The translations under genes were made by a program, and so were the position numbers. This document shows positions 41,072 through 51,104 of a DNA stretch of 64,000 nucleotides, in pieces. Each line of letters opens with the position of its first letter. The first letter of the stretch is position 1. Source of the stretch: Castellaniella hirudinis (lineage in GTDB: Bacteria; Pseudomonadota; Gammaproteobacteria; Burkholderiales; Burkholderiaceae_B); contig NZ_JBHSDY010000005.1 in assembly GCF_042651965.1 (NCBI RefSeq), positions 372,001 through 436,000 on the forward strand, written 5' to 3'. The notes below the pieces were generated by a model, which was given only the letters and a program-made list of their open reading frames with translations, did no database searches and was not told where the DNA came from.

Positions 41072-42553
41072 ATGACGCAGGGCTTCGACCTGACCATCCG
41101 CAATGGGCGCATCGTGACCGACGATGCGATCATCGAAGGCGATGTGGGGGTGCGCGACGGCCGCATCGCCGCCATCGGACCGGGGCTGGCGCCGGGGGCG
41201 CGCGACGTCGATGCCGCCGGCCGCTGGGTGCTGCCGGGCGGCATCGACAGTCATTGCCACGTGGAGCAGTTGTCCGGCATGGGCGTCATGGGGGCCGACG
41301 ATTTCTATTCGGCCACCGTGTCGGCCGCGTTTGGCGGCACCACCACGATCATCCCGTTCGCGGCGCAGCACCGGGGGACGTCGGTTCCCGACGTGGTGAG
41401 CGACTACGCCGAGCGTGCGCGGACCAAGGCGGTGATCGACTACGGCTTCCATCTGATTCTCGCGAATCCCGACGAACAGACCATGACCCGCGATTTGCCG
41501 CAGGCCATCCGCGACGGGATTACGTCGCTGAAGGTCTACATGACCTATGACGCGATGCGGCTGGATGACTATCAGTTGCTCGACGTGTTCGAACTGGCCC
41601 GCGAGCACGGCGCGCTGGTCATGGTGCATGCCGAGAACAACGACATCATCAAGTGGCTGGCCAAGCGCCTGATCGAGCGCGGCCACACGGCGCCCAAGTT
41701 CCATGCGGTGGCGCACGATCCGCTGGCCGAGGCGGAAGCCACGAACCGCGCCATCGCGCTGGCGCGCCTCGTCGATACGCCGATCCTGATCGTCCACGTG
41801 GCCGGCGGGAGCACCGTCGAGGTCATCCGCGGCGCCCAGAGCCTTGGCGTGCACGTGCTGGCGGAAAGCTGTCCTCAGTATCTGTTCCTGACCGCCGAAG
41901 ACATGGACCGCGCCGGCCTGGAAGGCGCCAAGTTCTGCTGCTCGCCGCCGGCGCGCGATGCCGGGTCGCAGGAAGCGGTCTGGCAGGGCTTCGCGGACGG
42001 CACGCTCTTGACCTATTCCTCCGACCACGCGCCGTACCGCTTCGACGAAACCGGCAAGCTGCCCAAGGGCGACAAGACGACGTTCAAGGAAATGGCCAAC
42101 GGCGTGCCGGGGCTGGAGCTGCGCCTGCCGCTGCTGTTCAGCGAGGGCGTGCTCAAGGGCCGGATGGACATCCACCAGTTCGTCAAGCTCACCGCCTCGA
42201 ATCACGCGGATCTGTACGGCCTGTCTCCCCGCAAGGGGCGGATCGCGATCGGCGCGGATGCCGATCTCGCTCTCTGGAATCCGGACCGGGAAACCCGTAT
42301 CGCCTACGACGATCTGCACGATCAGGTCGGGTATACGCCGTACGAGGGCCGGGTGATCAAGGGCTGGCCCGAAGTCGTCGTTTCACGCGGGCGGGTGGTC
42401 GTCGAGGACGGCCGGCTGCATGCCGAGCGCGGCAGCGGCCAGTACCTGCGCCGCGAGGCCCCGCAGTTCGCATGGCCGGTGCGTCAGCCCGGCGCTGCGC
42501 GGCGGCCGGACGGTCTGCTGTCCAAGGCGATGGCCGGGGCCAGAGAAGGTTGA
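41072..42553 (+). CDS. Dihydropyrimidinase/D-hydantoinase family amidohydrolase
   Basis: This 493-residue cytoplasmic metal hydrolase opens hydantoin or dihydropyrimidine rings. It has H61-x-H63 (GGIDSHCHVE), the carbamylated Lys154 (SLKVYMTYD), H186 (VMVHAENND), a second His in HVAGGST and the Asp in TYSSDHAPYRF. I chose ATG 41072, preceded by GGGAGA. ATG 41048, overlapping the previous stop, is the alternative. With the upstream carbamoylase it would turn D-hydantoins into D-amino acids. Confidence 0.93.
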   Translation: MTQGFDLTIRNGRIVTDDAIIEGDVGVRDGRIAAIGPGLAPGARDVDAAGRWVLPGGIDSHCHVEQLSGMGVMGADDFYSATVSAAFGGTTTIIPFAAQHRGTSVPDVVSDYAERARTKAVIDYGFHLILANPDEQTMTRDLPQAIRDGITSLKVYMTYDAMRLDDYQLLDVFELAREHGALVMVHAENNDIIKWLAKRLIERGHTAPKFHAVAHDPLAEAEATNRAIALARLVDTPILIVHVAGGSTVEVIRGAQSLGVHVLAESCPQYLFLTAEDMDRAGLEGAKFCCSPPARDAGSQEAVWQGFADGTLLTYSSDHAPYRFDETGKLPKGDKTTFKEMANGVPGLELRLPLLFSEGVLKGRMDIHQFVKLTASNHADLYGLSPRKGRIAIGADADLALWNPDRETRIAYDDLHDQVGYTPYEGRVIKGWPEVVVSRGRVVVEDGRLHAERGSGQYLRREAPQFAWPVRQPGAARRPDGLLSKAMAGAREG

Positions 42554-42562
42554 CGGCGCGGC

Positions 42563-42718
42563 CGGTGAACGTCCGGGCGGCCCCGTCCGCGGGGCTTTCC
42601 TCTACAAGCAAGGATGATGCATGGCGCTTTACCTGAATGACGAAGCCGTCGCGGACCTGCTGCCCATGGCACAGGCGGTCGGCTGCGTGGACGCGGCGTT
42701 CCGGAGCCTGACGCGCGG
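42563..42718 (+). repeat. First copy of a 156-bp direct repeat
   Basis: This copy is over 90% identical to 42929-43084, including the ribosome binding site region AAGCAAGGATGATGC and the first 32 codons of the ornithine cyclodeaminase family gene. Confidence 0.85.
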
Positions 42719-42821
42719 GCTGGTCGAAAGCGGGCAGTGGATCGAGGCGCCCGCAGCCTTCACGAGTCGTGAAGGGGGGTTGCCGGATGGACGTCTAGCG
42801 GGCTTGGCCGGCGCCGCCTAA
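42621..42821 (+). pseudogene. Truncated duplicate of the ornithine cyclodeaminase family gene
   Basis: The first 33 residues (MALYLNDEAVADLLPMAQAV...) are nearly identical to the intact gene at 42987, after which the frame runs into unrelated sequence and stops at residue 66. It is the 5' stub left by a tandem duplication or deletion. Confidence 0.8.
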
Positions 42822-42855
42822 GCTTTCGGGATGTGCAACTCTTCGAGAGCCGATC

Positions 42856-42921
42856 ATGCTCGACGTCCTGGTCATCGGCGGCGGAAATGCCGTCTTGTGC
42901 GCCGCGTGGATGGCGCGCGTT
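42856..42921 (+). pseudogene. N-terminal stub of an FAD-binding dehydrogenase (TcuA/FrdA-like)
   Basis: From ATG 42856, after a purine-rich GAGAG, the frame reads MLDVLVIGGGNAVLCAAWMAR, a dinucleotide-binding GxGGNAxxCAA motif like tricarballylate dehydrogenase-type flavoproteins. It then runs directly into the second copy of the 156-bp repeat, so the rest of the gene is missing. Confidence 0.6.
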
Positions 42922-42928
42922 GCGCGGT

Positions 42929-43084
42929 CGGTGAATGTCTGGGCGGCCCCGTCCGCGGGGTTTTTCTTTCCAAGCAAGGATGATGCATGGCGCTTTACCT
43001 GAATGACGAAGCCGTCGCGGACCTGCTGCCCATGGCGCAGGCGGTCGACTGCGTGGACGCGGCGTTCCAGAGCCTGGCGCGCGG
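42929..43084 (+). repeat. Second copy of the 156-bp direct repeat
   Basis: Covers the leader and first 32 codons of the intact gene at 42987; the partner copy is 366 bp upstream. Confidence 0.85.
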
Positions 43085-43940
43085 CGAGGCCGCGAATGCG
43101 GTCCGCGTGCGCATGGCCGTCGCGCCCGCCGTCATGAACGTCATGTGGGCCTGTGCGCCTTCCGTGGGGGTGATGGGCGTCAAGAGCTACGTGACGGGGG
43201 GAGGGACCACGCAGGGCACCACCTTGACGCTGACGCTCTATTCGATGGCGACCGGAGAGATGCTGGCGCTGGTCGAGGCGAATCGCCTGGGCCAGATCCG
43301 TACCGGCGCCGCGACCGCGGTTGCGACCCGGGCCATGGCCAAGCCGCATCCGGTGGTGCTGTCCGTCTACGGGACGGGGTTCCAGGCCGAATACCAGGTT
43401 AGGGCCCTGCTGGGCGCCCAGCCGACGATGGCCGAGGTCCGCGTCGTGGGCCGTGATCCGGGACGGCGCGACGCGTTCATCGAGCGGCTGTCGCGTGAAT
43501 TTCCGGGCGCGCGGTTCCTGCCGGCCGATGCGAAGACAGCGGCGGCGTGCGCCGACGTCATCGTGACGGCGACCCAGTCGGCGGAGCCGCTGTTCGACGC
43601 CGCGTGGCTGCAGCCCGGCGTGCACATCAATGCCATCGGGTCGAATGATCCGCGAAAAAGAGAGATCGGCCGGGACGTGCTTGAACGCGCCGGCCTGATT
43701 CTTGCGGATGACCTGGAGGTCGCCCGCAAGGAGTCCGGCGATCTGCTTGCCAATCAATGGGACATGGCGCGTGTCGGGTCGCTGGGCGATCTGCTCATCG
43801 GCAAACGGCCGGGGCGCGCGCGTGACGACGAGATCACCGTTTTCGAGTCCCAGGGGCTGGCCGTGCAGGATGTGGTGTGCGGCGCGGCCATCGTGGCCCG
43901 GGCGCACGAGAAAGGATCGGGCATCCGGCTGTCCCGCTGA
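42987..43940 (+). CDS. Ornithine cyclodeaminase/mu-crystallin family protein
   Basis: This 317-residue NAD(P)-binding protein has RVRMAVAPAVMN, GVKSYVTGGGTTQGTTLTLTLYS, the dinucleotide-binding region LSVYGTGFQAEYQVRALLG and HINAIGSNDPRKREI. The family contains ornithine cyclodeaminase, alanine dehydrogenase and imine (pyrroline-2-carboxylate) reductases, and the members cannot be told apart from sequence alone. In this operon a ketimine or amino acid deaminating step fits. Confidence 0.88.
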   Translation: MALYLNDEAVADLLPMAQAVDCVDAAFQSLARGEAANAVRVRMAVAPAVMNVMWACAPSVGVMGVKSYVTGGGTTQGTTLTLTLYSMATGEMLALVEANRLGQIRTGAATAVATRAMAKPHPVVLSVYGTGFQAEYQVRALLGAQPTMAEVRVVGRDPGRRDAFIERLSREFPGARFLPADAKTAAACADVIVTATQSAEPLFDAAWLQPGVHINAIGSNDPRKREIGRDVLERAGLILADDLEVARKESGDLLANQWDMARVGSLGDLLIGKRPGRARDDEITVFESQGLAVQDVVCGAAIVARAHEKGSGIRLSR

Positions 43941-44057
43941 TCCGCCGTGGGGGTGGATTGACGCAGGCCGGTCGGGCCGGAAGAAAGAGCGGCGCCGTAT
44001 TTCAGGACGCTGCATTCAATCAGGGTGGTTTTCACCTCAATAACAGGAGACGGAATC

Positions 44058-45302
44058 ATGAAGAAAAGTCTATTTGGCATCCCCAAGGGGATGAAGCTCG
44101 CGGCAGCGGGCATCGCGACGGTGGTGGGCCTGGCATACCCCGCCGTCCAGAGCCTGGCCGCCGACGCCAAGTACCCCGAAACCATCACCATCGGCACCAT
44201 CCTGCCGCTGACCGGGGCCACTGCGCAGAATGGCGAGAACTCGCTGCGCGGCATCCAGCTTGCGGTGGACGACATCAACGAATCGGGCGGCATCAAGTCG
44301 ATGGGCGGTGCGAAGCTGAAGCTGGCGATCGCCGACGCCACGAGCAACCCGGCCAAGGCGGCGTCCGCGGCCATCAACTTCCTGTCCAAGGACGAGAAGC
44401 CCCTGGCCATGGTGGGCGCCTATGCCAGCGGCCTGACCGAAACGATCGCGCGCGTCACCGAGCGGGCGCGGATTCCGCTGCTCAGCACCTCGTTCGCCGA
44501 TACGCTGACCCAGCAGGGCTATAAATTCTTCTTCCAGCTGCCGGCGGCGGCTTCGAAGATGGGCACGGCCCAGTTCCGGTACGCGTCGGAGGTCTCGAAG
44601 GCCAACGGCACCCCGATCAGCAAGGTCGCCATCGTCTATGCGAACAACGCCTATGGCGCGACCCAGGCCGAGTCGCTGAAGAAGCAGGCCGAGGCGAACG
44701 GGACCCAGGTCGTGCTGTTCGAGGGCTATTCGCCCGAGATCACCGACGCCAATCCCATCGTCGCCAAGATCAAGGCCTCGGGTGCGGACAGCGCCTTCTC
44801 GATCGCCTACGTGACCGACGGCGTGCTGCTGATGCGGGCCCTCAAATCGGCCGGCAGCACCCTGCCGATGTTCGGCGGCACCGGCGGATACGTGACGCCG
44901 GACTTCCTGAAGGTCCTGGGCGCTTCGGTCAACGGCGTCTTCAGCGTCACCACGTCCAACCCGGACGATTACGGCGCCGTCGGCGAGGCCTATCAAAAGA
45001 AATACGGCCAGTTCATGCCTCAAGAGGCGCATGACAACGCTGCGGCCGTGTACATCATCGCCGAGGCCCTGGAAGGGCATCCGACGACCGATCCGGTCGA
45101 ACTGGCCCAGGTCATCCACAAGGGCAAGTTCACGCGCGGCGCTGCCGGGTCGATGCCCGGCGGCGTGGTCGAGTTCGACGCGAACGGCGTGAATACCCAT
45201 GCGGCGCCGCTGATGGTGCAGTGGCAGAACAGCCAGCTCATCGGTGTCTGGCCTCAGGATCTGGTCAAGGGCAAGCCCGAGTGGCCGGCGGCCAAGCAAT
45301 AA
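44058..45302 (+). CDS. Branched-chain-type ABC transporter substrate-binding protein
   Basis: This 414-residue periplasmic protein has a twin-basic start and signal sequence ending near SLAADAKY, followed by the Peripla_BP_6 pattern TITIGTILPLTGATAQNGENSLRGIQLAVDDINESGGI. ATG 44058 follows AACAGGAGACGG. It delivers the ligand to the permeases encoded next; given the enzymes around it, a hydantoin, carbamoyl amino acid or D-amino acid is more likely than leucine. A strong hairpin (45320-45351) follows, which may keep this mRNA segment abundant. Confidence 0.92.
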   Translation: MKKSLFGIPKGMKLAAAGIATVVGLAYPAVQSLAADAKYPETITIGTILPLTGATAQNGENSLRGIQLAVDDINESGGIKSMGGAKLKLAIADATSNPAKAASAAINFLSKDEKPLAMVGAYASGLTETIARVTERARIPLLSTSFADTLTQQGYKFFFQLPAAASKMGTAQFRYASEVSKANGTPISKVAIVYANNAYGATQAESLKKQAEANGTQVVLFEGYSPEITDANPIVAKIKASGADSAFSIAYVTDGVLLMRALKSAGSTLPMFGGTGGYVTPDFLKVLGASVNGVFSVTTSNPDDYGAVGEAYQKKYGQFMPQEAHDNAAAVYIIAEALEGHPTTDPVELAQVIHKGKFTRGAAGSMPGGVVEFDANGVNTHAAPLMVQWQNSQLIGVWPQDLVKGKPEWPAAKQ

Positions 45303-45319
45303 GTCTGGAAAAAGCAGGA

Positions 45320-45351
45320 CCGGCTGCGCCACGCCCTGCGGGCGCGGCCGG
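45320..45351 (+). other. Intercistronic hairpin after the binding protein gene
   Basis: CCGGCTGCGCC (45320-45330) pairs with GGCGCGGCCGG (45341-45351) over 11 bp with one T-G pair and has no T tract. Such stem-loops commonly stabilise the binding-protein part of ABC operon transcripts. Confidence 0.6.
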
Positions 45352-45432
45352 TTCCCGTCGACTCTGTCTCGATCGTCCGCAACGGTTGCCGTTGCCGGGT
45401 CTCGACGAGGCAATCATGGATAAGTACACGAT

Positions 45433-46314
45433 ATGCTGCATTTGATTCTGCAGTCGGTCGCGAACGGGGTGCTCATAGGCAGTGTCTATGGCTTGATCTC
45501 GGTCGGACTGACGCTCATGTTCGGCGTCATGAACATCGTCAATTTCGCCCAGGGCGAATACCTGATGATCGGCATGATGGCCGCCTACTTCCTGAGCACC
45601 ACCCTGGACCTCGATCCGTTCGTCATCGCGCCGCTGGTCGGCGTCGGGGGCTTCCTGTTCGGCATGCTCAGCGAGCGCCTGGTGATCGAGCCCATCATCA
45701 AGGCCCCGCAATCCGCGCAGATCATTGCGACGGTCGGCCTGAGCCTGATCCTGGCCAACGGCGTCGCCGTCATGACCGGGAACAACTTCCTGAGCGTCAA
45801 CACACCCTACCAGGATCTGACCTTTAATGTGCTGGGCCTGTCCTTCCCTGCCAGCTTCGTGTATGCGGCCGCGTGCGCGCTGCTCATGGCGGTGCTGCTC
45901 AGCCTGTTCCTGAACAAGACCCGCTATGGCAAGGCCATGCAAGCCACCTCGCAGAACCGGTCCGCGGTCCAGTTGATGGGCATCAACCCGCGCTGGATGT
46001 ACATGCTCGCATTCGGCATCGGCTCGGCCCTGACCATGGTCGCAGGGGCCGTGATCCTGCCGTACACGCTGACCTATCCGTACATCGGCCAGCACTTCAT
46101 CCTCACCATGTTCACCGTCGTGGTGCTGGGCGGGCTGGGCTCGGTCCGGGGCGCCATCATCGCCGGCCTGGTGGTGGGGGTGGTGCAGTCGATGTCCACC
46201 CTGGTGCTGCCGATCGAGATCCAGAACCTGCCGGTGTTCGTCGTGTTCTTCTTCGCACTGGTGCTGATCCCCGGGGGCGGATTCCAACGTATTTTCCGCC
46301 GGAGGCAGAATTGA
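45433..46314 (+). CDS. LivH-type ABC permease
   Basis: This 293-residue protein has about eight membrane helices and the LivH motifs GSVYGLISVGLTLMFGVMNIVNFAQGEYLMIG and GLGSVRGAIIAGLVVGVVQS. It is one half of the inner-membrane channel of the importer. Its stop overlaps the start of the next permease gene. Confidence 0.94.
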   Translation: MLHLILQSVANGVLIGSVYGLISVGLTLMFGVMNIVNFAQGEYLMIGMMAAYFLSTTLDLDPFVIAPLVGVGGFLFGMLSERLVIEPIIKAPQSAQIIATVGLSLILANGVAVMTGNNFLSVNTPYQDLTFNVLGLSFPASFVYAAACALLMAVLLSLFLNKTRYGKAMQATSQNRSAVQLMGINPRWMYMLAFGIGSALTMVAGAVILPYTLTYPYIGQHFILTMFTVVVLGGLGSVRGAIIAGLVVGVVQSMSTLVLPIEIQNLPVFVVFFFALVLIPGGGFQRIFRRRQN

Positions 46315-47318
46315 TGGCGACGCAGATGACTTCTCGCGCGGGACATGCGCGCGTGCCGGCCCTTCTCGGATGGGTCGTCTTCCTGGTCGCGGTGTTCGCT
46401 GCGCCGATGTACCTGAGCAACCAGTATGACTTGCGGCTGGCCATCCTCGTGTGCCTGCTGGGCGGCGCGTCGATCGGCTGGAACCTGCTGGGCGGCTACG
46501 CCAATCAGATTTCACTCGGCCATATCACATTCTTCGGGATCGGCATGTACACCGTGGCGATTTTCCAGACCACGCTGCACCTGAGCCCCTGGCTCGCGAT
46601 TCCGGTGGCGGTGCTGCTGTCGGTCGCCATCGCGGCCCTGATCGGCTGGCCCAGCTTCCGCTTGTCGGGCCACTACTTCGCGCTCGCCACGCTGGCGCTG
46701 CTGCCGGTGTCCGAGCTGATCGCCAGCGGCTGGGAGAGCCTGACCGGCGGCGCGCGCGGGCTGTCCGTGCCGATTCTGCCGTCGGGCCTGGCCTCGCTGC
46801 AGTTCGACACGCCCGAGCCGTTCTTCTATGTGTCGGCGGTGTTTCTGGTGGTCGTGCTGGTGATCGCGCGGGTGGTGCGTTTCTCCACCCTCGGGATGCG
46901 CCTGTCGGCCATCCGGTCGAATCCCGAAGCCGCCACCCTGGCCGGGGTCAACCAGTTCCGCTCGAAAATGACGACGCTGCTCATCAGCGCCGCCATCGTC
47001 GCCGTCGCCGGTGCGCTGTACGGCGCCTTTCTCCAGTACGTGGACCCGCGCACGGCGTTTTCCTGGGATACCACGCTGAACCTGGTGCTGTTCGCGATCG
47101 TGGGCGGGCTGCAGTTCTGGTGGGGCCCCTTGCTGGGCGCCGCCATCCTGGTCCCCCTCAACGAATACGCTTCGCTCCAGCTCAGCGGCAATCTGTCGGC
47201 GCTGGGCCAACTGGCCTACGGCGTCATCCTGCTGGTGCTGATCATCTTTCAACCGCGCGGCCTGGGCGGTCTGCTCCAGACCCTGTTCCATCGGCTTGAA
47301 GGAGGGTCGAAGAAATGA
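46314..47318 (+). CDS. LivM-type ABC permease
   Basis: This 334-residue membrane protein carries the LivM motifs GWNLLGGYANQISLGHITFFGIGMY and SAIRSNPEAATLAGVN and ends with FQPRGLGGLLQ. The ATG (46314) overlaps the previous stop. The longer open frame upstream lies inside livH and is not used. It pairs with the LivH-type permease. Confidence 0.94.
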   Translation: MATQMTSRAGHARVPALLGWVVFLVAVFAAPMYLSNQYDLRLAILVCLLGGASIGWNLLGGYANQISLGHITFFGIGMYTVAIFQTTLHLSPWLAIPVAVLLSVAIAALIGWPSFRLSGHYFALATLALLPVSELIASGWESLTGGARGLSVPILPSGLASLQFDTPEPFFYVSAVFLVVVLVIARVVRFSTLGMRLSAIRSNPEAATLAGVNQFRSKMTTLLISAAIVAVAGALYGAFLQYVDPRTAFSWDTTLNLVLFAIVGGLQFWWGPLLGAAILVPLNEYASLQLSGNLSALGQLAYGVILLVLIIFQPRGLGGLLQTLFHRLEGGSKK

Positions 47319-48036
47319 GTCGAGCCATCCTGAAAGTAGAAAACGTCGATCAGCGTTTCGCGGGCCTGCATGCTTTGAAGCGCGTGAATTTCGAGCTGAT
47401 CGAGGGGGAAATCCTGGGCATCATCGGCCCGAACGGCGCCGGCAAGTCCACGCTGTTCAACGCGATCGTGGGCACGGTGCCGCCGGTCTCCGGCGCCATC
47501 CACTTCAAGGGCAGGAACATCGTGGGCATGCCCACGCACCAGATCGCCCAACTGGGAGTGGCCAAGACGTCCCAGACCGTGCAGGTGTTCGATGAGATGA
47601 CGGCGCTGGACAACGTGGCCGTGGCCGCGTTGCTGAATTCGGCGACGGTGGCGGCGGCGCGCTCGGCGGCCCGCGAAGAACTGGAGTTCTGGGGCCTGGA
47701 GGGGCATGCCGACACGCTGGCCCAGGACCTGCCCCTGGCCCAGCGCTCTCTGCTGGAACTGGCGCGCGCCATGATGCTGCACCCGCAGGTCCTGCTGGTC
47801 GACGAGGTCATGGCGGGCCTGAACGAGGTTGAGGTGGACGACATTCTGGACAAGCTCGTGCGCATCAACCGGGATCGTGGCGTCAGCCTCATGGTGATTG
47901 AACACAATATGCGCGCGCTGATGAAGATTTCCTCGCAGATCCTCGCGCTCGACTACGGCGCGATCCTGACCCTGGGCAAGCCCGAGGAAGTCAGCCGCCA
48001 CAAGCAGGTGATCGAAGCTTATCTGGGAGTTGAGTA

Positions 48037-48037
<1 letters not shown>
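47315..48037 (+). CDS. LivG-type ABC transporter ATP-binding protein
   Basis: This 240-residue ATPase has Walker A GPNGAGKST (residues 39-47) and Walker B LLVDEVMAGL. The signature helix reads LPLAQRSLLELARA, lacking the usual LSGGQ/LSYGQQ glycines, which is notable and may slow ATP hydrolysis or shift the work to LivF. It overlaps the gene before (ATGA) and after (TAATG). Confidence 0.94.
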
Positions 48038-48744
<707 letters not shown>

Positions 48745-48755
48745 AGGAGACGGAC

Positions 48756-50090
48756 ATGGCGGATGCTTCATTGCTGGACCTCGCCGTCAGCCGGGCGGCG
48801 GACCTCAATCTGGCGCGCGTCCCGGCGGCCTCGCTCAAGCGCGCCGGGCACATCATTGCCGACACGATCGGGGTGAGCTGCGCGGGCGCGCGCCAGGGGC
48901 CGGTGGTCGCCCTGACCGGCATCGAACGCCGGTCGGGGCGGTTGGGCGAGGGCGCGCACGGCGCCACTGTGTTCGGCGGTTCGCCCCTCCGGGCGGACTC
49001 TGAACGCGCCGCCTTCCTGAATGCGACGGCGGGCAGCTTCGTTGAACTGGATGAAGGCATGCGTCCCACCGGGCACCCCGGGATGCAGGTCGTCATTCCC
49101 GCGGTCGCAGTGGCCGAGACAGAGAAGGCGCATGGGCAATCCCTGCTGCGCGCCGTGATTGCCGGCTACGAGGTCACGGCGCGGCTGTTCACGGCGTACC
49201 GGCTGACGTATCCGGCGCATCCGCATGGACATTTCGGGGCGGTCGGCGGCGCCGTCGCCGTGGCCATGATCCTGGACCAGGACCCTGTCGAAGCGGCCCG
49301 CATCGCGGCCACGAGTCCCATTCTTTCGGTCTGGGATGCGTGTTTCGAGGGGGCCACGGCCAGGAACACCTGGATGGGTTCCGCCGCCGAGCTGGCGGTG
49401 CGCGCGTCCAGGCTCGCCGAGGCGGGCTTCACCGGCTCGCCGGCCAGCCTGGAGTCTTCGTTCGGCGCGCTGGCCGGCACGCTGGTCGACCCGGAAGCGC
49501 TGACGGCGCCGCTGGATTATGAAGGCCTGGGCGTGACCCGGAACTACTTCAAGCGCCACAGCGCCTGCGCCCTGAGCCATGCCGCCGTCGATGCGGTCCG
49601 GCAGCTTCCCGCCTTCGATCCCGCGCACATCGAGCGGGTGGACGTGGAAACCGTCGAAAACAACATGAAGCTCGCCCGCCAGGCGGCGCCCAATGCCTTG
49701 TCCGCGCGGTTTTCGCTGCCCTACGTGGTCGCGGCCGCCTTGTCGGGGCGCAGTCTGGACGCGGACGGTTTTCAGTTCGAGCCGGAAACCGCGCAGCTTG
49801 CCGCGCGCGTGGAGACGCGGGTGGCCGAGGATCTGCAGGCGCAGTGGCCGGGCGCGTCCCCGGCCAGGGTGACCGTGCGGACCACGGACGGAAAATCGTA
49901 CTCCGCGCGGGTCGACAATCCCCACGGCCATTACCGCGATCCTTTGACCGAGGACGAGGTCGAGCAGAAATTCCTCGGCCTTGCGGGCGGCGGCGCGGCG
50001 TCGCAGGCGTGGTGGGGCCGGCTGACGAATCTCTTCGACGTGCCGGATTGCTCCCGCCTGTTTTTCGGGGCCGGCGATCATGCGGATTAG
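48756..50090 (+). CDS. MmgE/PrpD family protein
   Basis: This 444-residue protein follows AAGGAGACGGAC. It shows the MmgE/PrpD pattern: HIIADTIGVSCAGARQG, FLNATAGSFVELDEGM, HPHGHFGAVGGAVAVAMIL and KRHSACALSHAAVDAV. The family contains 2-methylcitrate dehydratase, cis-aconitate decarboxylase and iminodisuccinate epimerase. The last is of interest because asparaginase and aspartate racemase genes follow. The actual reaction is not readable from sequence. Confidence 0.9.
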   Translation: MADASLLDLAVSRAADLNLARVPAASLKRAGHIIADTIGVSCAGARQGPVVALTGIERRSGRLGEGAHGATVFGGSPLRADSERAAFLNATAGSFVELDEGMRPTGHPGMQVVIPAVAVAETEKAHGQSLLRAVIAGYEVTARLFTAYRLTYPAHPHGHFGAVGGAVAVAMILDQDPVEAARIAATSPILSVWDACFEGATARNTWMGSAAELAVRASRLAEAGFTGSPASLESSFGALAGTLVDPEALTAPLDYEGLGVTRNYFKRHSACALSHAAVDAVRQLPAFDPAHIERVDVETVENNMKLARQAAPNALSARFSLPYVVAAALSGRSLDADGFQFEPETAQLAARVETRVAEDLQAQWPGASPARVTVRTTDGKSYSARVDNPHGHYRDPLTEDEVEQKFLGLAGGGAASQAWWGRLTNLFDVPDCSRLFFGAGDHAD

Positions 50091-51042
50091 CCTGCTCGCC
50101 ACCGGCGGCACGATCTCCACGCAACGCGGCGCCGACGGTGCGACGCCGGCCCTCGGCGCGCAGGCCCTGGCCGCGGCCGCGCGGGCGGGGGGCGCAGACC
50201 TCGTCGTCACCGCCCGCGACGTGTTGCGGCTGTCGAGCCGCAACGTCACGCCGGCGGCCATGTGGGATCTGGCGTGCGCCGTCGAGGAAGAAATCCAGGG
50301 CGGCGCCGAGGGCGTCGTCATCACGCATGGGACCGACACGCTGGAGGAAACGGCCTACGCGCTGGCGCTCCTCGTCCGGACGTCCGTCCCGGTCGTCGCG
50401 ACGGGCGCCATGCGGGTGCCGGGTTCGGCGGGCGAGGACGGTCCGGCCAACCTGGCAGCGGCCATCGCGGTGGCCGCGACGCCGCGTTTCGCCGCCTATG
50501 GTCCGGTCGTCGTCCATCAGGACGAGATCCACCTGGCCCGGTGGGCCGCGAAGGTGCATGGCACCCGCGTGGCCGCCTTCGGGTCCCCGGCTGCCGGCCC
50601 GGCCGGCCTGGTCGTGGAAGGCCGGGCCTTGTCGTTTTTCGGGCCGCCGCCGTCGGAACGCCTGTTGCGCGCCTGCGCCCCGGACAAGCGGGTCGAGCTG
50701 ATCTGGGCCGTGGCCGGGTCGGACGGCCTGATGGTCGATGCAATCCGCGACCGGGTCGACGGCCTCGTGGTGGCGGGCCTGGGAGGCGGACACGTGCCGG
50801 CCCCCTTGGCCGAGGCGCTGGTGCGGGCGGCCGGCGCGGGCGTTGCCGTGGTGCTGGCGAGCCGCTGCGCCAGCCCCCAGGTGTTGCGTGACACCTATGG
50901 CGGCGCGGGCGGCGAGCGGCACCTGCTCGCTTCGGGCCTGGTGTCCGCGGGCGCCCTGTCTCCCGTCAAGGCGCGCCTGAGGCTGTTGTTTGGTTTATCG
51001 GCCGGTTTCACTGCGGCCGAGTTGTTCGCCGCCGAGGCTTAG
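50080..51042 (+). CDS. Asparaginase family protein
   Basis: This 320-residue protein has the two catalytic motifs of type I/II asparaginases: ATGGTIST (residues 7-14, nucleophile Thr) and ITHGTDTLEETAY (the second Thr and Asp), with VPVVATGAMRVPGSAGEDGPANL. It has no signal peptide, so it is cytoplasmic. It hydrolyses Asn, Gln or a related amide. The start overlaps the MmgE/PrpD gene by 11 bp. Confidence 0.9.
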   Translation: MRISLLATGGTISTQRGADGATPALGAQALAAAARAGGADLVVTARDVLRLSSRNVTPAAMWDLACAVEEEIQGGAEGVVITHGTDTLEETAYALALLVRTSVPVVATGAMRVPGSAGEDGPANLAAAIAVAATPRFAAYGPVVVHQDEIHLARWAAKVHGTRVAAFGSPAAGPAGLVVEGRALSFFGPPPSERLLRACAPDKRVELIWAVAGSDGLMVDAIRDRVDGLVVAGLGGGHVPAPLAEALVRAAGAGVAVVLASRCASPQVLRDTYGGAGGERHLLASGLVSAGALSPVKARLRLLFGLSAGFTAAELFAAEA

Positions 51043-51104
51043 GACCCAAGCGGGGCGGCACGGGCCCGCCGACGCTGGACATCACTCTTTTTGGACCACT
51101 GATC

